Below, in pieces: positions 1-8,080 of a DNA stretch of 30,961 nucleotides (within the stretch, counting starts at the first letter, position 1; each line of letters opens with the position of its first letter). The stretch is from the IMG/VR virus record IMGVR_UViG_3300045967_000396, positions 1 to 30,961 of that record; one strand, given 5' to 3'. The notes beneath the pieces were generated by a model that had not been told where the DNA came from, ran no database searches, and was given only the letters and a program-made list of their open reading frames with translations. The stretch comes from a virus. Both the position numbers and the translations under genes were made by a program.

Positions 1-261
1 CGCTGGCGCTTCGCGCAGCGGCGGACCGGCCCCCTCCCTCCCCCAGCCGGGCTTGTGGGCAGGGGCGAGCAGGGATGGGTTTCGCGGGACCTTAGGCAGG
101 TGACGAACACGCTGCCACGTTCTCCCGCATATGGATGCACGGTTGCTTGACGGTACCTGGAGCGAGCGCACATACACTGTGCTCACGCCGGCAGATGAGC
201 GTCAACCACCGTGCAGCTCAGCAGAAAAAAAGGGGCTTGGGAAAAAATTTTGTACCCTCAC

Positions 262-277
262 TGTCAAAAGTTTGACA
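262..277. repeat. Perfect inverted repeat, operator-like
   Basis: The arms TGTCAAA and TTTGACA flank a 2-bp centre, so each strand carries a TTGACA hexamer. That hexamer is the consensus -35 box, but I find no matching -10 box at 16-18 bp on either strand. A protein-binding operator is as likely as a promoter. It lies between the left edge and the end of the leftward gene. Confidence 0.35.
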
Positions 278-288
278 CCACAAACTAG

Positions 289-312
289 ATTGTTGGTGCT
301 TGTCCCAACAAT
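289..312 (-). terminator. Hairpin downstream of the leftward gene
   Basis: Perfect 8-bp arms ATTGTTGG and CCAACAAT flank an 8-nt loop. The hairpin starts 18 bp past the stop of the minus-strand gene at 331, the place expected for a terminator. No clean T run follows on the minus strand, so it is a weak intrinsic terminator at best or a 3' end stabiliser. Confidence 0.3.
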
Positions 313-330
313 CCAGGTTGTGAGGTGTGG

Positions 331-1125
331 TTAGATACTGGCGTGTACGAAGCTCCACTGCGCTTTATCAGGTGCTACGGTGGCTTTCTTCAAGGCTGCG
401 GTGATCCAGGCAAGTTCTTTCTGCGCTCTCGTCCGACGTGGCTTTGAGGCTGGCCGCTTCGCTCTGGCTTTCTTCGGTGGGGCTACTGGCTCTGCCTCTG
501 GCTCTTGTGTATACCGTACTGGTACGGGTGGTACTTCGGGCTCTGCCTCTGGCGTCTCTCCCCTACGCAGGATCAAGGAGGAGTTGGCGTAGTTGGTGGA
601 GAGGGTGGAAGTGGGGGCTGGCTTGTGTGCGTCGGTCCAGGTCTTGGGGATAACACCAGTACTCACCAACCAGGACCATGCGCGTATGATGACATCAGCG
701 TGGCAGCGCTCGTTTTCCCGACAGGTACACATCAAGGTACTTGCGGGTGTGATGCGTTTGAGTTGCGCCATCACTCCTACGTGGCGTTCCTGGATGCGCT
801 GGAAAAGCCAGCGTCGATACTTCTGTATTCCTCCATCACGGCCATACACCCCAAAGGCATAGCGATTGCCAAGCGGCGTGTTGCTGGTCACGTCCAGGGG
901 CGTGCTATAGCGTCTGGCGTGATTCCGTTTCCACTCTCCACGCTTTGGTAGCGTGGGTACGGTCGGCTCGGCTACTGGTCTGGCTGAGGTGGGTACGGTG
1001 TGGTCTACGTGCCAGGGCAGTCTGGCCATGTGCGGGTTGAGGATGGCGATAGGGTCGTAGTCTGGCATGTGCGTACCCTGCCGTGACTCCATGAGAGTAC
1101 TGTGTGAACCGTGGGCGTGTTGCAT
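331..1125 (-). CDS. DUF4326-like protein
   Basis: A 264-residue protein read leftward. The middle third carries the layout of DUF4326 proteins: an N-terminal part with PLGN (compare GNPF of the family), then a helix with KYRRWLFQRI, then MCTCRENERCHADVI, which matches the family's conserved Cys-x-Cys...CHgdvI signature. DUF4326 proteins are small, probably metal-binding, and common in phages and bacteria; their biochemical role is not established. The C-terminal 80 residues are Pro/Lys/Arg-rich and low complexity. I chose the ATG at 1125 because AAAGG lies at a good distance upstream; an in-frame ATG at 1161 would add 12 residues. It points away from the structural operon, so it probably belongs to a different transcription unit. 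Confidence 0.65.
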   Translation of the reverse strand: MQHAHGSHSTLMESRQGTHMPDYDPIAILNPHMARLPWHVDHTVPTSARPVAEPTVPTLPKRGEWKRNHARRYSTPLDVTSNTPLGNRYAFGVYGRDGGIQKYRRWLFQRIQERHVGVMAQLKRITPASTLMCTCRENERCHADVIIRAWSWLVSTGVIPKTWTDAHKPAPTSTLSTNYANSSLILRRGETPEAEPEVPPVPVRYTQEPEAEPVAPPKKARAKRPASKPRRTRAQKELAWITAALKKATVAPDKAQWSFVHASI

Positions 1126-1161
1126 GGTCTTGCCTTTCGTGGTTTCGAGGTGACTAATCAT

Positions 1162-1208
1162 GTAGGGCTACCAATACCCTACGACCACTGGCAAGCATTG
1201 CACTTGCC
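1162..1208 (-). promoter_or_regulatory. Two tandem hairpins upstream of the leftward gene
   Basis: GTAGGG/CCCTAC (1162-1182) and GGCAAG/CTTGCC (1190-1208) form two short perfect hairpins about 40-85 bp upstream of the chosen start at 1125. They would lie in the 5' leader of that gene. I cannot identify a promoter with confidence. The role is inferred only from position. Confidence 0.25.
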
Positions 1209-1648
1209 GGGTTGCCGTCTCATGTCTGGGTGGTAGCATGGGGCTGTGGCTTGCAGTGGCGCGTCGTCACAGTGCAAGGTGCGCTCTCCATGCATGAGGG
1301 TCATGGCGCTCTCCAGAGTTGTGAGGGCTCTCCTTACCATGATCCAGGCATGAGTTGTGTAGCGGTACCAACCTTAGCGTGCTACGTCGCTCCTTCCTCC
1401 TGCGTTCCTCCTTCCCGTAGCCTCAACGCTCCACCGCGCCTTATCCGGTGCTTAGAGGTTCGCTATGTACCAGTCCAGGTATCTTACGGAATGATCGCCT
1501 TACCCTGTGTGTGCCTCTCCCCTGTTTCGACTGCGCCTATAGCCTGCACTGCATTCCCAGCGCAAACCAGACTACACTCAAGTATTCCAGGTTAGGGTAC
1601 GGCTCGGCGTGTGACCGCGTGCCAGAACTTGGGTTGTCAGTGGGTCCA

Positions 1649-1674
1649 CCGTGCTTGCCAGTTGCTAAGCACGG
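1649..1674. repeat. Perfect 8-bp hairpin in the gene-poor stretch
   Basis: CCGTGCTT and AAGCACGG flank a 10-nt loop. No T run follows on either strand, so it is not a standard intrinsic terminator. Function unknown. Confidence 0.35.
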
Positions 1675-1961
1675 CCAGGGTCATAACTCCCTTATGGTGC
1701 ATCCTATACTGTTCTACTATCCTCCTTTATCCTCCATGTTAGATCACCATATCAGATTGTAGCCCCATCATACGCCTATACTGGTGTCATGTATATAGTA
1801 AATATATGGTAAGTGGTGATTTATTGGTACTGTAACGCACCACATATCAATGACTTGTGGGGCCACTGAAAATAGTTCTCTGCCAACTTATGGACTCACG
1901 TTCCAGTATCAGCCATGCTTATCATGTCAATAGTCCAGTGAGACGCTGACTATTAGAACCT

Positions 1962-2120
1962 ATGGGCGTAGACAAGGCGGGATTTTTCAGTGAGGCAGCG
2001 GCCATGGCGAGCGCACAAATTCGGCGCGACCTGCTCACTGAACTACTAAGATATAAGTCAAAAAGGCCAGAAAGCTCACGCTCGCTGCACTCGCTTCTAG
2101 AACCTAGCTGCATGTTCTAG
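1962..2120 (+). CDS. Possible 52-residue protein
   Basis: A short ATG-started frame with helix-like composition (a KAGFFSEAAAMASAQIRRDLL-type amphipathic run with several Leu, Ala and Arg) in an otherwise gene-free area. There is no clear Shine-Dalgarno site and no family resemblance I recognise. It may be chance. Confidence 0.2.
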   Translation: MGVDKAGFFSEAAAMASAQIRRDLLTELLRYKSKRPESSRSLHSLLEPSCMF

Positions 2121-2780
2121 TCGGCTCGGTTCCTTACAGACTACCGTTCGGTGATCTCACGTCGGTTTGCTCGCTCCTGTCTGGTTGTGGCTTCACGACA
2201 GTATGGAGTGCCATGTGTTGGCGCTTTGTTCGTACCATGTGACTTATTGCCACTTTGCGTACCGCCCCACACCTTAGGCGCCAGAAAGACGCGGTGGAGG
2301 GATCAAGCGTTGTGGGTCCAGGGGGCGGCCTCGCCGTGTCCCCTGGAAGTGCCCGCTGCACTCCAACTGCCCATATGTGGTACACCTTCCTCTCTGCGGG
2401 GCCCTGGCCGCACGTAACACGAACTTTTGACACGCCCCGCCGGATGGCAACAACGAGTGAGCCCTTACTTCTCAGCGCTGCTCTGTGAACGCAGTGAACA
2501 CCACCTTACTCACGCACACCACTCACCGCGAACAGCGAGTACCGATTTCCCCCCGTAATACCTCAGAAGATCTTATTGGTGGAAGGTACTCTCACCACCC
2601 CCTTCCTAAGGTTTCCCCCTCCTCTCTCCCTCGGGCGTGCTTATAGAAGTCTTGGTTCTGTACGGGAAAGCTTCGGGGTGTGCTCAGCAAGTAGATCGCG
2701 TACAATTCGTCCGCAGTGCGGAGAGCGGGGGGTTGTGCCCAGAGGGCGCGTGTGCGAGACTAGATGGTGGGAGGTGGGCT

Positions 2781-3308
2781 ATGAGTGACGAGAGTGGGGG
2801 TTACGAGGAGGCACGGCGCGAGGGGCGCATGGCGCAGCTCAGGGCACGCCAGGCGCTGTGGCGGGAGCGGGCGGAGGAGCGCAGGCGGCACGGGGCAGGG
2901 GATCAGGACCCTTCCTGGGTGCCGACGGCGCGGGCGGGGCGGCCGCTGGCCGATGCGCTGGCGAAAGAGTTGGAGCGTCAGGGCGGGGACATTGCGAGTG
3001 AGGCGCTGTGGCAGGCGTGGTCACGGCTGTGCCTGGACTACTGGGAGGATCTGGCGGGCAAGCAGACGCAGTTGCGCTTACAAACGCTGATGAGTCACGC
3101 GGCCACGGTGCTGAAAATCCGCATGGTGGTGAATCGGCCGGGCGGAGGGGCCGAGCAGCTCAGGCGTCTGGCAGCGTATCAAGCATGGATGGACGACATC
3201 ATCGGCGGTGCTGAGGTGCTGGCGCTACCGCCAGACGACGAGGAGCGGGCGGCGGCGGAGGCGGAGTTCCTGTGGGCACAGCCCGACGCGAACGATCTCT
3301 CAGGCTAG
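2781..3308 (+). CDS. Possible small terminase subunit or packaging protein
   Basis: A 175-residue, highly charged and largely alpha-helical protein. It is the first gene of the rightward structural operon, three genes ahead of the large terminase, where the small terminase subunit often sits. The first 60 residues are Arg/Glu/Ala-rich. A GRPLADALAKELERQ segment (about residues 53-67) resembles the region found near the N-terminus of some small terminase-like phage proteins, but this is weak. The last 30 residues are acidic. I start it at the ATG at 2781 because GGGAGG lies just upstream; a frame open from 2637 would add 48 residues of unlikely composition. Function is inferred mostly from position. 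Confidence 0.55.
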   Translation: MSDESGGYEEARREGRMAQLRARQALWRERAEERRRHGAGDQDPSWVPTARAGRPLADALAKELERQGGDIASEALWQAWSRLCLDYWEDLAGKQTQLRLQTLMSHAATVLKIRMVVNRPGGGAEQLRRLAAYQAWMDDIIGGAEVLALPPDDEERAAAEAEFLWAQPDANDLSG

Positions 3309-3459
3309 GGCGCGGGCCAGCGGTCCCATGGAGCTGACTGTGTGCGACAGCACCAGGCGGGGTCAAGCCCGGTGGGGGGTGGCCGCGTGGAAAAATGCGA
3401 CCCGATATCGCCACCACAGGGATTTTTTGACCTACTCAGGAACGAGGAGGAGAGTCGCC

Positions 3460-4089
3460 GTGGCACTGGGGAAATACCGGAATGTGGTGCAGTTTGGAGG
3501 GAATGCGCTGCCAGGGGTGCAGATATTAGTGCGTCGGGCGGGGAGTACGGAGTTAGGGAGTTTATGGTCGGACCTGGACGGGACGATGCCGCTACCCAAT
3601 CCGTTTACGAATAATCCGACGTTTGGGTCGTTGGAGTTTTACGCGGAGGATGGTCTCTACGACATTTATCCCACGAAGAGTGGGTATGAGATGGAGGTAC
3701 TGCGCAATGAGCAGGTAGGGGTGGGTGGCGTCTTAAGGAATGGTCCGTTGTATGTGGACACGGTGAATGGGGCGGGGGTGATTGAGGTTGTAGGGGCGAT
3801 TCCTGAGGGGGCGAAGGACGTCGGGGTGTACGTCACGAACGAGATTGGGTTTGGGTCGACAGGTCTCATGACGGGGTATGACGTGGGAGACGGGGCGGTA
3901 CAGGACGTGTGGGGGGCGAACATTCCTTTGACACAGGGGCACGCGACGGAGCAGGGGGATTTCAATCTGGCGCCAGGGACGCTGCTCTATCCGCTGGCGC
4001 GGAGTGTGTTCTTAACGGCGGTAGGGGGGCTCTTTGACGCGGTGGGTCGGGCGCGGGTGGTGGTCACCTACCGGTTGGAGGGACCGTAA
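3460..4089 (+). CDS. Fibre/appendage-like beta protein
   Basis: A 209-residue protein. Residues from about 16 to 70 follow a pattern common at the N-termini of phage tail fibres and appendages: a gene-specific strand (LPGVQILVRRAG), then LWSDLDGT, then PLPNPFTNN, then LEFYAEDGLYDIYPTKSG. In those proteins the segment forms a small beta domain attaching the fibre to the particle. The rest is rich in Gly, Val and Thr and predicted mostly beta. I start it at GTG 3460 because AGGAGG lies about 9 nt upstream; the frame runs open upstream but that part is Arg-rich and unlikely to be coding. Unusually it lies ahead of the terminase rather than with the tail genes, so it may be a head fibre or decoration protein. 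Confidence 0.6.
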   Translation: MALGKYRNVVQFGGNALPGVQILVRRAGSTELGSLWSDLDGTMPLPNPFTNNPTFGSLEFYAEDGLYDIYPTKSGYEMEVLRNEQVGVGGVLRNGPLYVDTVNGAGVIEVVGAIPEGAKDVGVYVTNEIGFGSTGLMTGYDVGDGAVQDVWGANIPLTQGHATEQGDFNLAPGTLLYPLARSVFLTAVGGLFDAVGRARVVVTYRLEGP

Positions 4090-4092
4090 GCC

Positions 4093-4377
4093 ATGTGGCC
4101 AGCGCAGCGCTGCCTTGTGGATGTGGTGACATACGCCAGGGCGCGGGCGTGCTTAGAGAGGAGCGCTCTGAGGAGTATCAGGGTGAGGTCGCGCTGGATA
4201 GCCAGGCGGGTGGTCGTGGTGGAGGTGTTTCGCCTCATGCCGGGGATGGGGGTCCTGATCCTTGGAGGATGGGGGGATCCCTGGCGTCTTGCGGCGTTTG
4301 CCCAGGCCTGGGCCGCCTTTGTGAGGGGTGGGATGCGCTATATGGCGCCGGAGCCTGAGAGGAGGAGGAAGGAATGA
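4093..4377 (+). CDS. Hypothetical 94-residue protein
   Basis: A short basic protein with a hydrophobic middle (about residues 38-58, containing FRLMPGMGVLILGGWG), possibly one membrane-associated helix. It starts 3 bp after the previous stop, has GGAGGG upstream, and its stop overlaps the next start as ATGA. This supports translation, but the frame is Arg-rich and another frame is open across it. I recognise no family. Confidence 0.45.
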   Translation: MWPAQRCLVDVVTYARARACLERSALRSIRVRSRWIARRVVVVEVFRLMPGMGVLILGGWGDPWRLAAFAQAWAAFVRGGMRYMAPEPERRRKE

Positions 4378-5186
4378 GTACGAACATGCCCCTGGTGCCG
4401 TGGCAGTGTCCGCATTGTCGGGCGGTGTGGCATTCGGGGAGGCAAGAGTGTGGGGATTGTGGGTACGGGACGGCGTCGTTTTCAGGCTTACAAGGCGGGG
4501 GGCTGCCGCCACAGGGCGTGCAGCCGGTGCAGCAGCCGGTCCTGGGGGTGGAGTGGCAGGTCCCGGTGCCGGAGCGGGCCATCCCTCCAGAGGCCGCAGT
4601 GAACGGGTTTGGTGCAGACCCGCACGGGGGGACGGACGGGGCGCTCAGGCGGGCGCTCGCGGCGGAATCGGCCTTGCAGGCGGAGGTGGGTCCGCTGAGA
4701 GACAGGCTCGCGCAGATGGAGCGTACACTTCAGGCGGAGCGGGAGCAGGTAACGAAGGCGGTTTCGGAGATGCTGACACCCCTCCACACCTGTCTTACGT
4801 CGTGCGGGGTGAAGGTGGAGCAGGTGGCGCAGCTTGTTCCGGCCGCAGTCGAGCTGGTTCAAGCCTTGCGTAGCGAGGTGCAGCGTCTCCGGCAGGGGGT
4901 GAGGGAGCCGGGCGGGGGCGCCCCCATCTCCATGCCGCCTACGCAGGCGCTGGTGCAACTGACCGATGCGATTGCCGCCCTGCATCTGCAGGTGCAGGAT
5001 ATGGCCAGGTGGCAGGCCCAGCACCAGAAGCAGCTCGCGGAACAGATGCAGGCGGTGCCCAAGGAGGTGTTTCCCTCGTCGCCTGCGGCAGGCACAACCT
5101 GGATTGTGACGGATGAGATGGCGAAAACCGTGGAAGACGCCATACGCCGCTCGCAGCAGGCGACAGGGAACCCGTATGCTGGCTGA
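4374..5186 (+). CDS. Zinc-ribbon and coiled-coil protein
   Basis: A 270-residue protein directly ahead of the large terminase, overlapping it by 11 bp. The N-terminus holds a four-cysteine zinc ribbon: Cys12 and Cys15 (CPHC) and Cys26 and Cys29 (CGDC). A Gly/Pro/Gln-rich linker follows to about residue 80, then a long heptad-like helical stretch (about 85-235) rich in Leu, Gln, Glu and Ala, suggesting oligomerisation by coiled coil. Zinc-binding plus oligomerisation next to terL would suit a DNA-binding packaging partner, but I recognise no known small terminase family. The start is coupled to the previous gene by ATGA with AGGAGGAAGG upstream. Confidence 0.65.
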   Translation: MSTNMPLVPWQCPHCRAVWHSGRQECGDCGYGTASFSGLQGGGLPPQGVQPVQQPVLGVEWQVPVPERAIPPEAAVNGFGADPHGGTDGALRRALAAESALQAEVGPLRDRLAQMERTLQAEREQVTKAVSEMLTPLHTCLTSCGVKVEQVAQLVPAAVELVQALRSEVQRLRQGVREPGGGAPISMPPTQALVQLTDAIAALHLQVQDMARWQAQHQKQLAEQMQAVPKEVFPSSPAAGTTWIVTDEMAKTVEDAIRRSQQATGNPYAG

Positions 5187-7680
5187 GGCGCAGGAGCCAC
5201 TCAGGCGCTCGACGCTCTATCGGCGTTTAATGGAGCGGCTGCCGGTGAGAACGCCGGAGCGCTCCATTGTGCCCTTGCGCTTTAACGCGGCGCAGGAGCA
5301 GCTCTGGCAGGTCGTGGCCCCACGGATTGATGCCAACCTCCCCATCCAGATGATTATCTTAAAAGCCCGCCGGGAAGGCGTCTCTACCTTTACCGAAGCG
5401 CTCTTAACTGCCATATGTGTCTTTCAAGACTATACGCAGGCGCTGGTCGTGGCGCACTTAAAACAGCCAGCCGAGCGCATCTGGCAGATGAGCGAGCGCT
5501 TTGTGCGCTCTTCGCCCTTAGAAGGTGTCGCAGACATTAAGCGCCGGGCGATTAGCTTCAGGCACTCGACCCTGGAGCTGGCGACCGCGGGGACGCCGGA
5601 AGCGGCGAGGAGCGCAGACCTCACCTGTTTGCACGCCTCGGAGCTGGCCTTCTGGAAGCAGGCCTCCGCGCTCCTCGCCATCCGGCAGTGTTTGCCGCAA
5701 GACGAAGAGAGCTTTTTTCTGGAAGTGGATGAGTCGACCGCCAACGGCATCGTCGATACCGGGGCCATGTTTCACGACGAGTGGATGGCCGCGGTGGCGG
5801 GGGATTCCTCGTTTCTGCCCGTCTTTCTCCCCTGGCACACCTTTCCGCAGTATACCTCCAGGCTCCTCGCTCCCTTAGACGATCTCGACAGCGATGAAGA
5901 AGCGCTCATGGCCGATCTTGCCCTCACCTGGGGGCAAATCCGCTGGCGCCGCCGGGTCATTGCCGACCGCTGCCAGGGCGATATTGAGAAGTTTAATCAG
6001 GAGTACCCATCCACGCCAGAGATGGCGTTTATTATGTCGGGGCTCCCCTTTTTCAGGCAGGCCGATCTGGTGTGGATTGAGCCGATGATCGAAGTGGGGC
6101 GCAGAGGCAGACTGGTGGAAGCGCGGGGCAGGGTGCGTTTCCTGGACGACGTACGAGGACCACTCCGGGTGTTTCGTCCACCGCTTCCCGGGAGAGAGTA
6201 TGTGATTGGCGCCGATAGCTCGATGGGGATTCAGGATCAATCGGGAGAACACTCGCGCTCGGCAGCGGAGGTCTTAGACATGGGGACGCTTGAGCAGGTC
6301 GCCGAATACGATGAAGCCGCGCCGCCGCACGTCTTTGCCAAAGACCTGGCGCTCCTTGGACGCGCCTACAACGACGCGCTCCTGGCGCCAGAGGTGCAGG
6401 CCTCAGGCGGCGGAGGCGGGAGAGAAATCATCGTCTACCTGCGCGATCAGTATGCCTATCCAAACCTGCACCGCTGGACGGCGCCTGACCGGATTAAAGC
6501 AGGACAACCTGTTCTCTATGGATGGGAATGTGTTGACCCCTCGTCCCGCATCCTTACGTCAGATTTACGCTGGACGGAGGCGCATACGCTTGAGGTTGGT
6601 GACCAGATACTGGGCTGCCAGGAGCGCGTCACAGGGGGAAAAGGCAGTGCGATCCATGTACGGATACAGACGATTAAGAGCCGTCAGGTCTTTCCTGCCC
6701 CGAGGTGCAAGGTGGTGCTTGCCAATGGCGAGACGACCTGTGTGAGTACCAACCATCCTTTTTTGGTGTTCAGGCAGAGCCGCAAAGATGTGGGATGGCA
6801 GTGGATGGAAGCCTCACGGCTCAGGCAAGGTGATCTGCTCAGGTATCTGCCGATGTGGGAGAGCCTGCGCACCTATGAAGCCGGAAGACTCTCTGCGTTT
6901 CTTGATGGTGAAGGCCATCTCTCCAGGGGCGGGGATCGTGGCGGCTATCAACTGCTTATAACGCAGGTCGAAGGACTCCTCGCCGATGAGATTGCCGATC
7001 TCTGGGGGAAATGTGGCTTTGACGCCATCTTCAAGTGGATGCGGCATAAAGACCGTCCGCAGGAGCAGACCATACAGACCACCGGCGTGCTGCGTGTGGT
7101 GGAAGTGCTGCGCGCACTCGGTTCACTCCGTCCGACACGGCTTCTCAGGCGCTTTGCGGCGTTTGCCGAGGCTGGATACTTGACCCTCAGGTCGTTTGAG
7201 CGTATGCCAGTCGACAGCATCATCCCTCTGCCAGATGGCGAGGTGATTGGTCTGACGACTGATCCAGACCATACGCTCATTGCTGATGGCCTGGTCGGCC
7301 ATAATACCAATGTGCGCACCCGCCCACGGATGCTGGCCCGCATTCAGGAAGTGATCTTAGAAAAGCGTGTGGCTCTCCACTCCCGGGCTCTGGTGCGCCA
7401 GCTCCGGACCTTTGGGGAATCGGATTCGGGGAAGCTCGAAGCCCTGGCTGGCCACGATGATCTCCTCTTTGCCTTCGGTATTGCGCTCATGTCGCGCTCG
7501 GAAAACTACGTGGTCAAACGTGGCGTCCCTCTCCACGCGGCGCCGGCCTTCCCGTGGGCCCAGGCTGGGCTTGACCACACGCCGGATCCGGAGGATAGGG
7601 ACCGTACTGTGCTCTCCGATCTCCTCCTGGCCTACGGCACTCAACCGCTCACCTATCCCACGGAGTTCCTCCAGTGGTAA
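5176..7680 (+). CDS. terL: Large terminase subunit, intein-containing
   Basis: The DNA-packaging motor: an ATPase that drives DNA into the prohead and a nuclease that cuts concatemers. The precursor is 834 residues; removing the intein (codons 452-710) leaves 575. In the first extein, KARREGVST (63-71) is the terminase form of Walker A, and LTCLHASELAFW (149-160) fits Walker B with Glu156 as likely catalytic acid. GADSSMG (346-351, Asp347) opens the RNase H-like nuclease domain and PEVQASG (405-411) gives the second acidic site. After the intein, GHDDL supplies the third acid pair. The joined sequence YGWE-TNVRTRP matches a conserved GW-TN-TR stretch of terminases, supporting the splice points. 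I chose ATG 5176, overlapping the previous gene; an upstream in-frame ATG at 5113 reads through that gene in another frame. Confidence 0.93.
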   Translation: MLAEAQEPLRRSTLYRRLMERLPVRTPERSIVPLRFNAAQEQLWQVVAPRIDANLPIQMIILKARREGVSTFTEALLTAICVFQDYTQALVVAHLKQPAERIWQMSERFVRSSPLEGVADIKRRAISFRHSTLELATAGTPEAARSADLTCLHASELAFWKQASALLAIRQCLPQDEESFFLEVDESTANGIVDTGAMFHDEWMAAVAGDSSFLPVFLPWHTFPQYTSRLLAPLDDLDSDEEALMADLALTWGQIRWRRRVIADRCQGDIEKFNQEYPSTPEMAFIMSGLPFFRQADLVWIEPMIEVGRRGRLVEARGRVRFLDDVRGPLRVFRPPLPGREYVIGADSSMGIQDQSGEHSRSAAEVLDMGTLEQVAEYDEAAPPHVFAKDLALLGRAYNDALLAPEVQASGGGGGREIIVYLRDQYAYPNLHRWTAPDRIKAGQPVLYGWECVDPSSRILTSDLRWTEAHTLEVGDQILGCQERVTGGKGSAIHVRIQTIKSRQVFPAPRCKVVLANGETTCVSTNHPFLVFRQSRKDVGWQWMEASRLRQGDLLRYLPMWESLRTYEAGRLSAFLDGEGHLSRGGDRGGYQLLITQVEGLLADEIADLWGKCGFDAIFKWMRHKDRPQEQTIQTTGVLRVVEVLRALGSLRPTRLLRRFAAFAEAGYLTLRSFERMPVDSIIPLPDGEVIGLTTDPDHTLIADGLVGHNTNVRTRPRMLARIQEVILEKRVALHSRALVRQLRTFGESDSGKLEALAGHDDLLFAFGIALMSRSENYVVKRGVPLHAAPAFPWAQAGLDHTPDPEDRDRTVLSDLLLAYGTQPLTYPTEFLQW
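6529..7305 (+). other. Intein with LAGLIDADG domain inside the large terminase
   Basis: A 259-residue in-frame protein-splicing element. It begins with the nucleophile Cys1 (CVDPSSRIL, block A), has a block-B-like STNHPF with His76, and ends VIGLTTDPDHTLIADGLVGHN-like, matching blocks F and G with the terminal His-Asn pair. The next residue is Thr, the usual class of +1 nucleophile. Between blocks lies a LAGLIDADG dodecapeptide, GRLSAFLDGEGHL (119-131), typical of homing endonucleases. I see only one clear copy, so the nuclease either dimerises or has lost its second motif. The insertion sits in the nuclease half of the terminase, in a conserved stretch. Splicing activity is inferred from intact end residues. 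Confidence 0.92.
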
Positions 7681-7822
7681 GGCGAGACACGCATTCCCCC
7701 AGACCCGTCTGGCCATGGCCGCCGCGCATGTGATTGACTCACACCGCGCTTCGCGCTACCCTGTTTCCCATCCCCCCCCTGGCTCGGACATACTGTGCTC
7801 TTACTCACCAAAGGATGGTGCG

Positions 7823-8080
7823 ATGGCTGTGACGGTGGTTTGTCCGATGTGCGACGAGCACGGCCGTGGCCGGGTGGTTATGCGTCTCATGACCGAGCGC
7901 CCGACCGGGCACGATTTTGAGTGTCCGACCTGTGGCACCTACCGCCATGTGACCAAAGACAAAACCGGTGGCACGCCTGGCTCAGGGACCCCGGCTGTGC
8001 GAGGCAGCCACTTTGGGGGGTTTGGCCCGGGAACTGCCACGTTCAGGGGAAAACGTGATGGCACAACCACGCATTCGTGA
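7823..8080 (+). CDS. Small zinc-ribbon protein
   Basis: An 85-residue protein with Cys7 and Cys10 (CPMC) and Cys34 and Cys37 (CPTC), the spacing of a zinc ribbon, followed by a Gly/Thr-rich disordered tail. AAGGA lies upstream of the ATG at 7823, and its end overlaps the next gene by 23 bp. Such proteins bind nucleic acid or act as structural adaptors; the role here is unknown. It begins 142 bp after the terminase, the widest gap so far in the operon. Confidence 0.65.
   Translation: MAVTVVCPMCDEHGRGRVVMRLMTERPTGHDFECPTCGTYRHVTKDKTGGTPGSGTPAVRGSHFGGFGPGTATFRGKRDGTTTHS

Larger units (their letters stand above)
1..330. other. Left-edge stretch without a convincing gene
   Basis: I see no reading frame with a credible start site or protein-like composition here. 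A 67-codon frame from about 131 has no recognisable motif and no good ribosome site. The stretch holds a purine-rich run near 222-247 and two inverted repeats, listed separately, that lie just past the stop codon of the leftward gene at 331. Confidence 0.5.
1126..2780. other. Gene-poor 1.65-kb stretch
   Basis: No reading frame here looks like a real gene by start site, composition or motif, apart from one weak 52-codon candidate listed separately. Visible structure is a perfect 8-bp hairpin at 1649-1674 (CCGTGCTT/AAGCACGG, 10-nt loop), an A+T-rich patch about 1730-1860 with several TATA-like runs, and a pyrimidine-rich stretch about 2590-2635. Such a gap just before the packaging genes could hold late promoters or a packaging start site; I could not pick out either. 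No tRNA cloverleaf was recognised. Confidence 0.5.

Noticed and set aside
1200-2200. tRNA genes in the gene-poor stretch
   Set aside because: No T-loop GTTCRA with matching acceptor stem could be assembled.
2134-2433. Opposing 88- to 99-codon frames on both strands
   Set aside because: They overlap each other, have no ribosome site and a composition expected from G+C-rich non-coding DNA.
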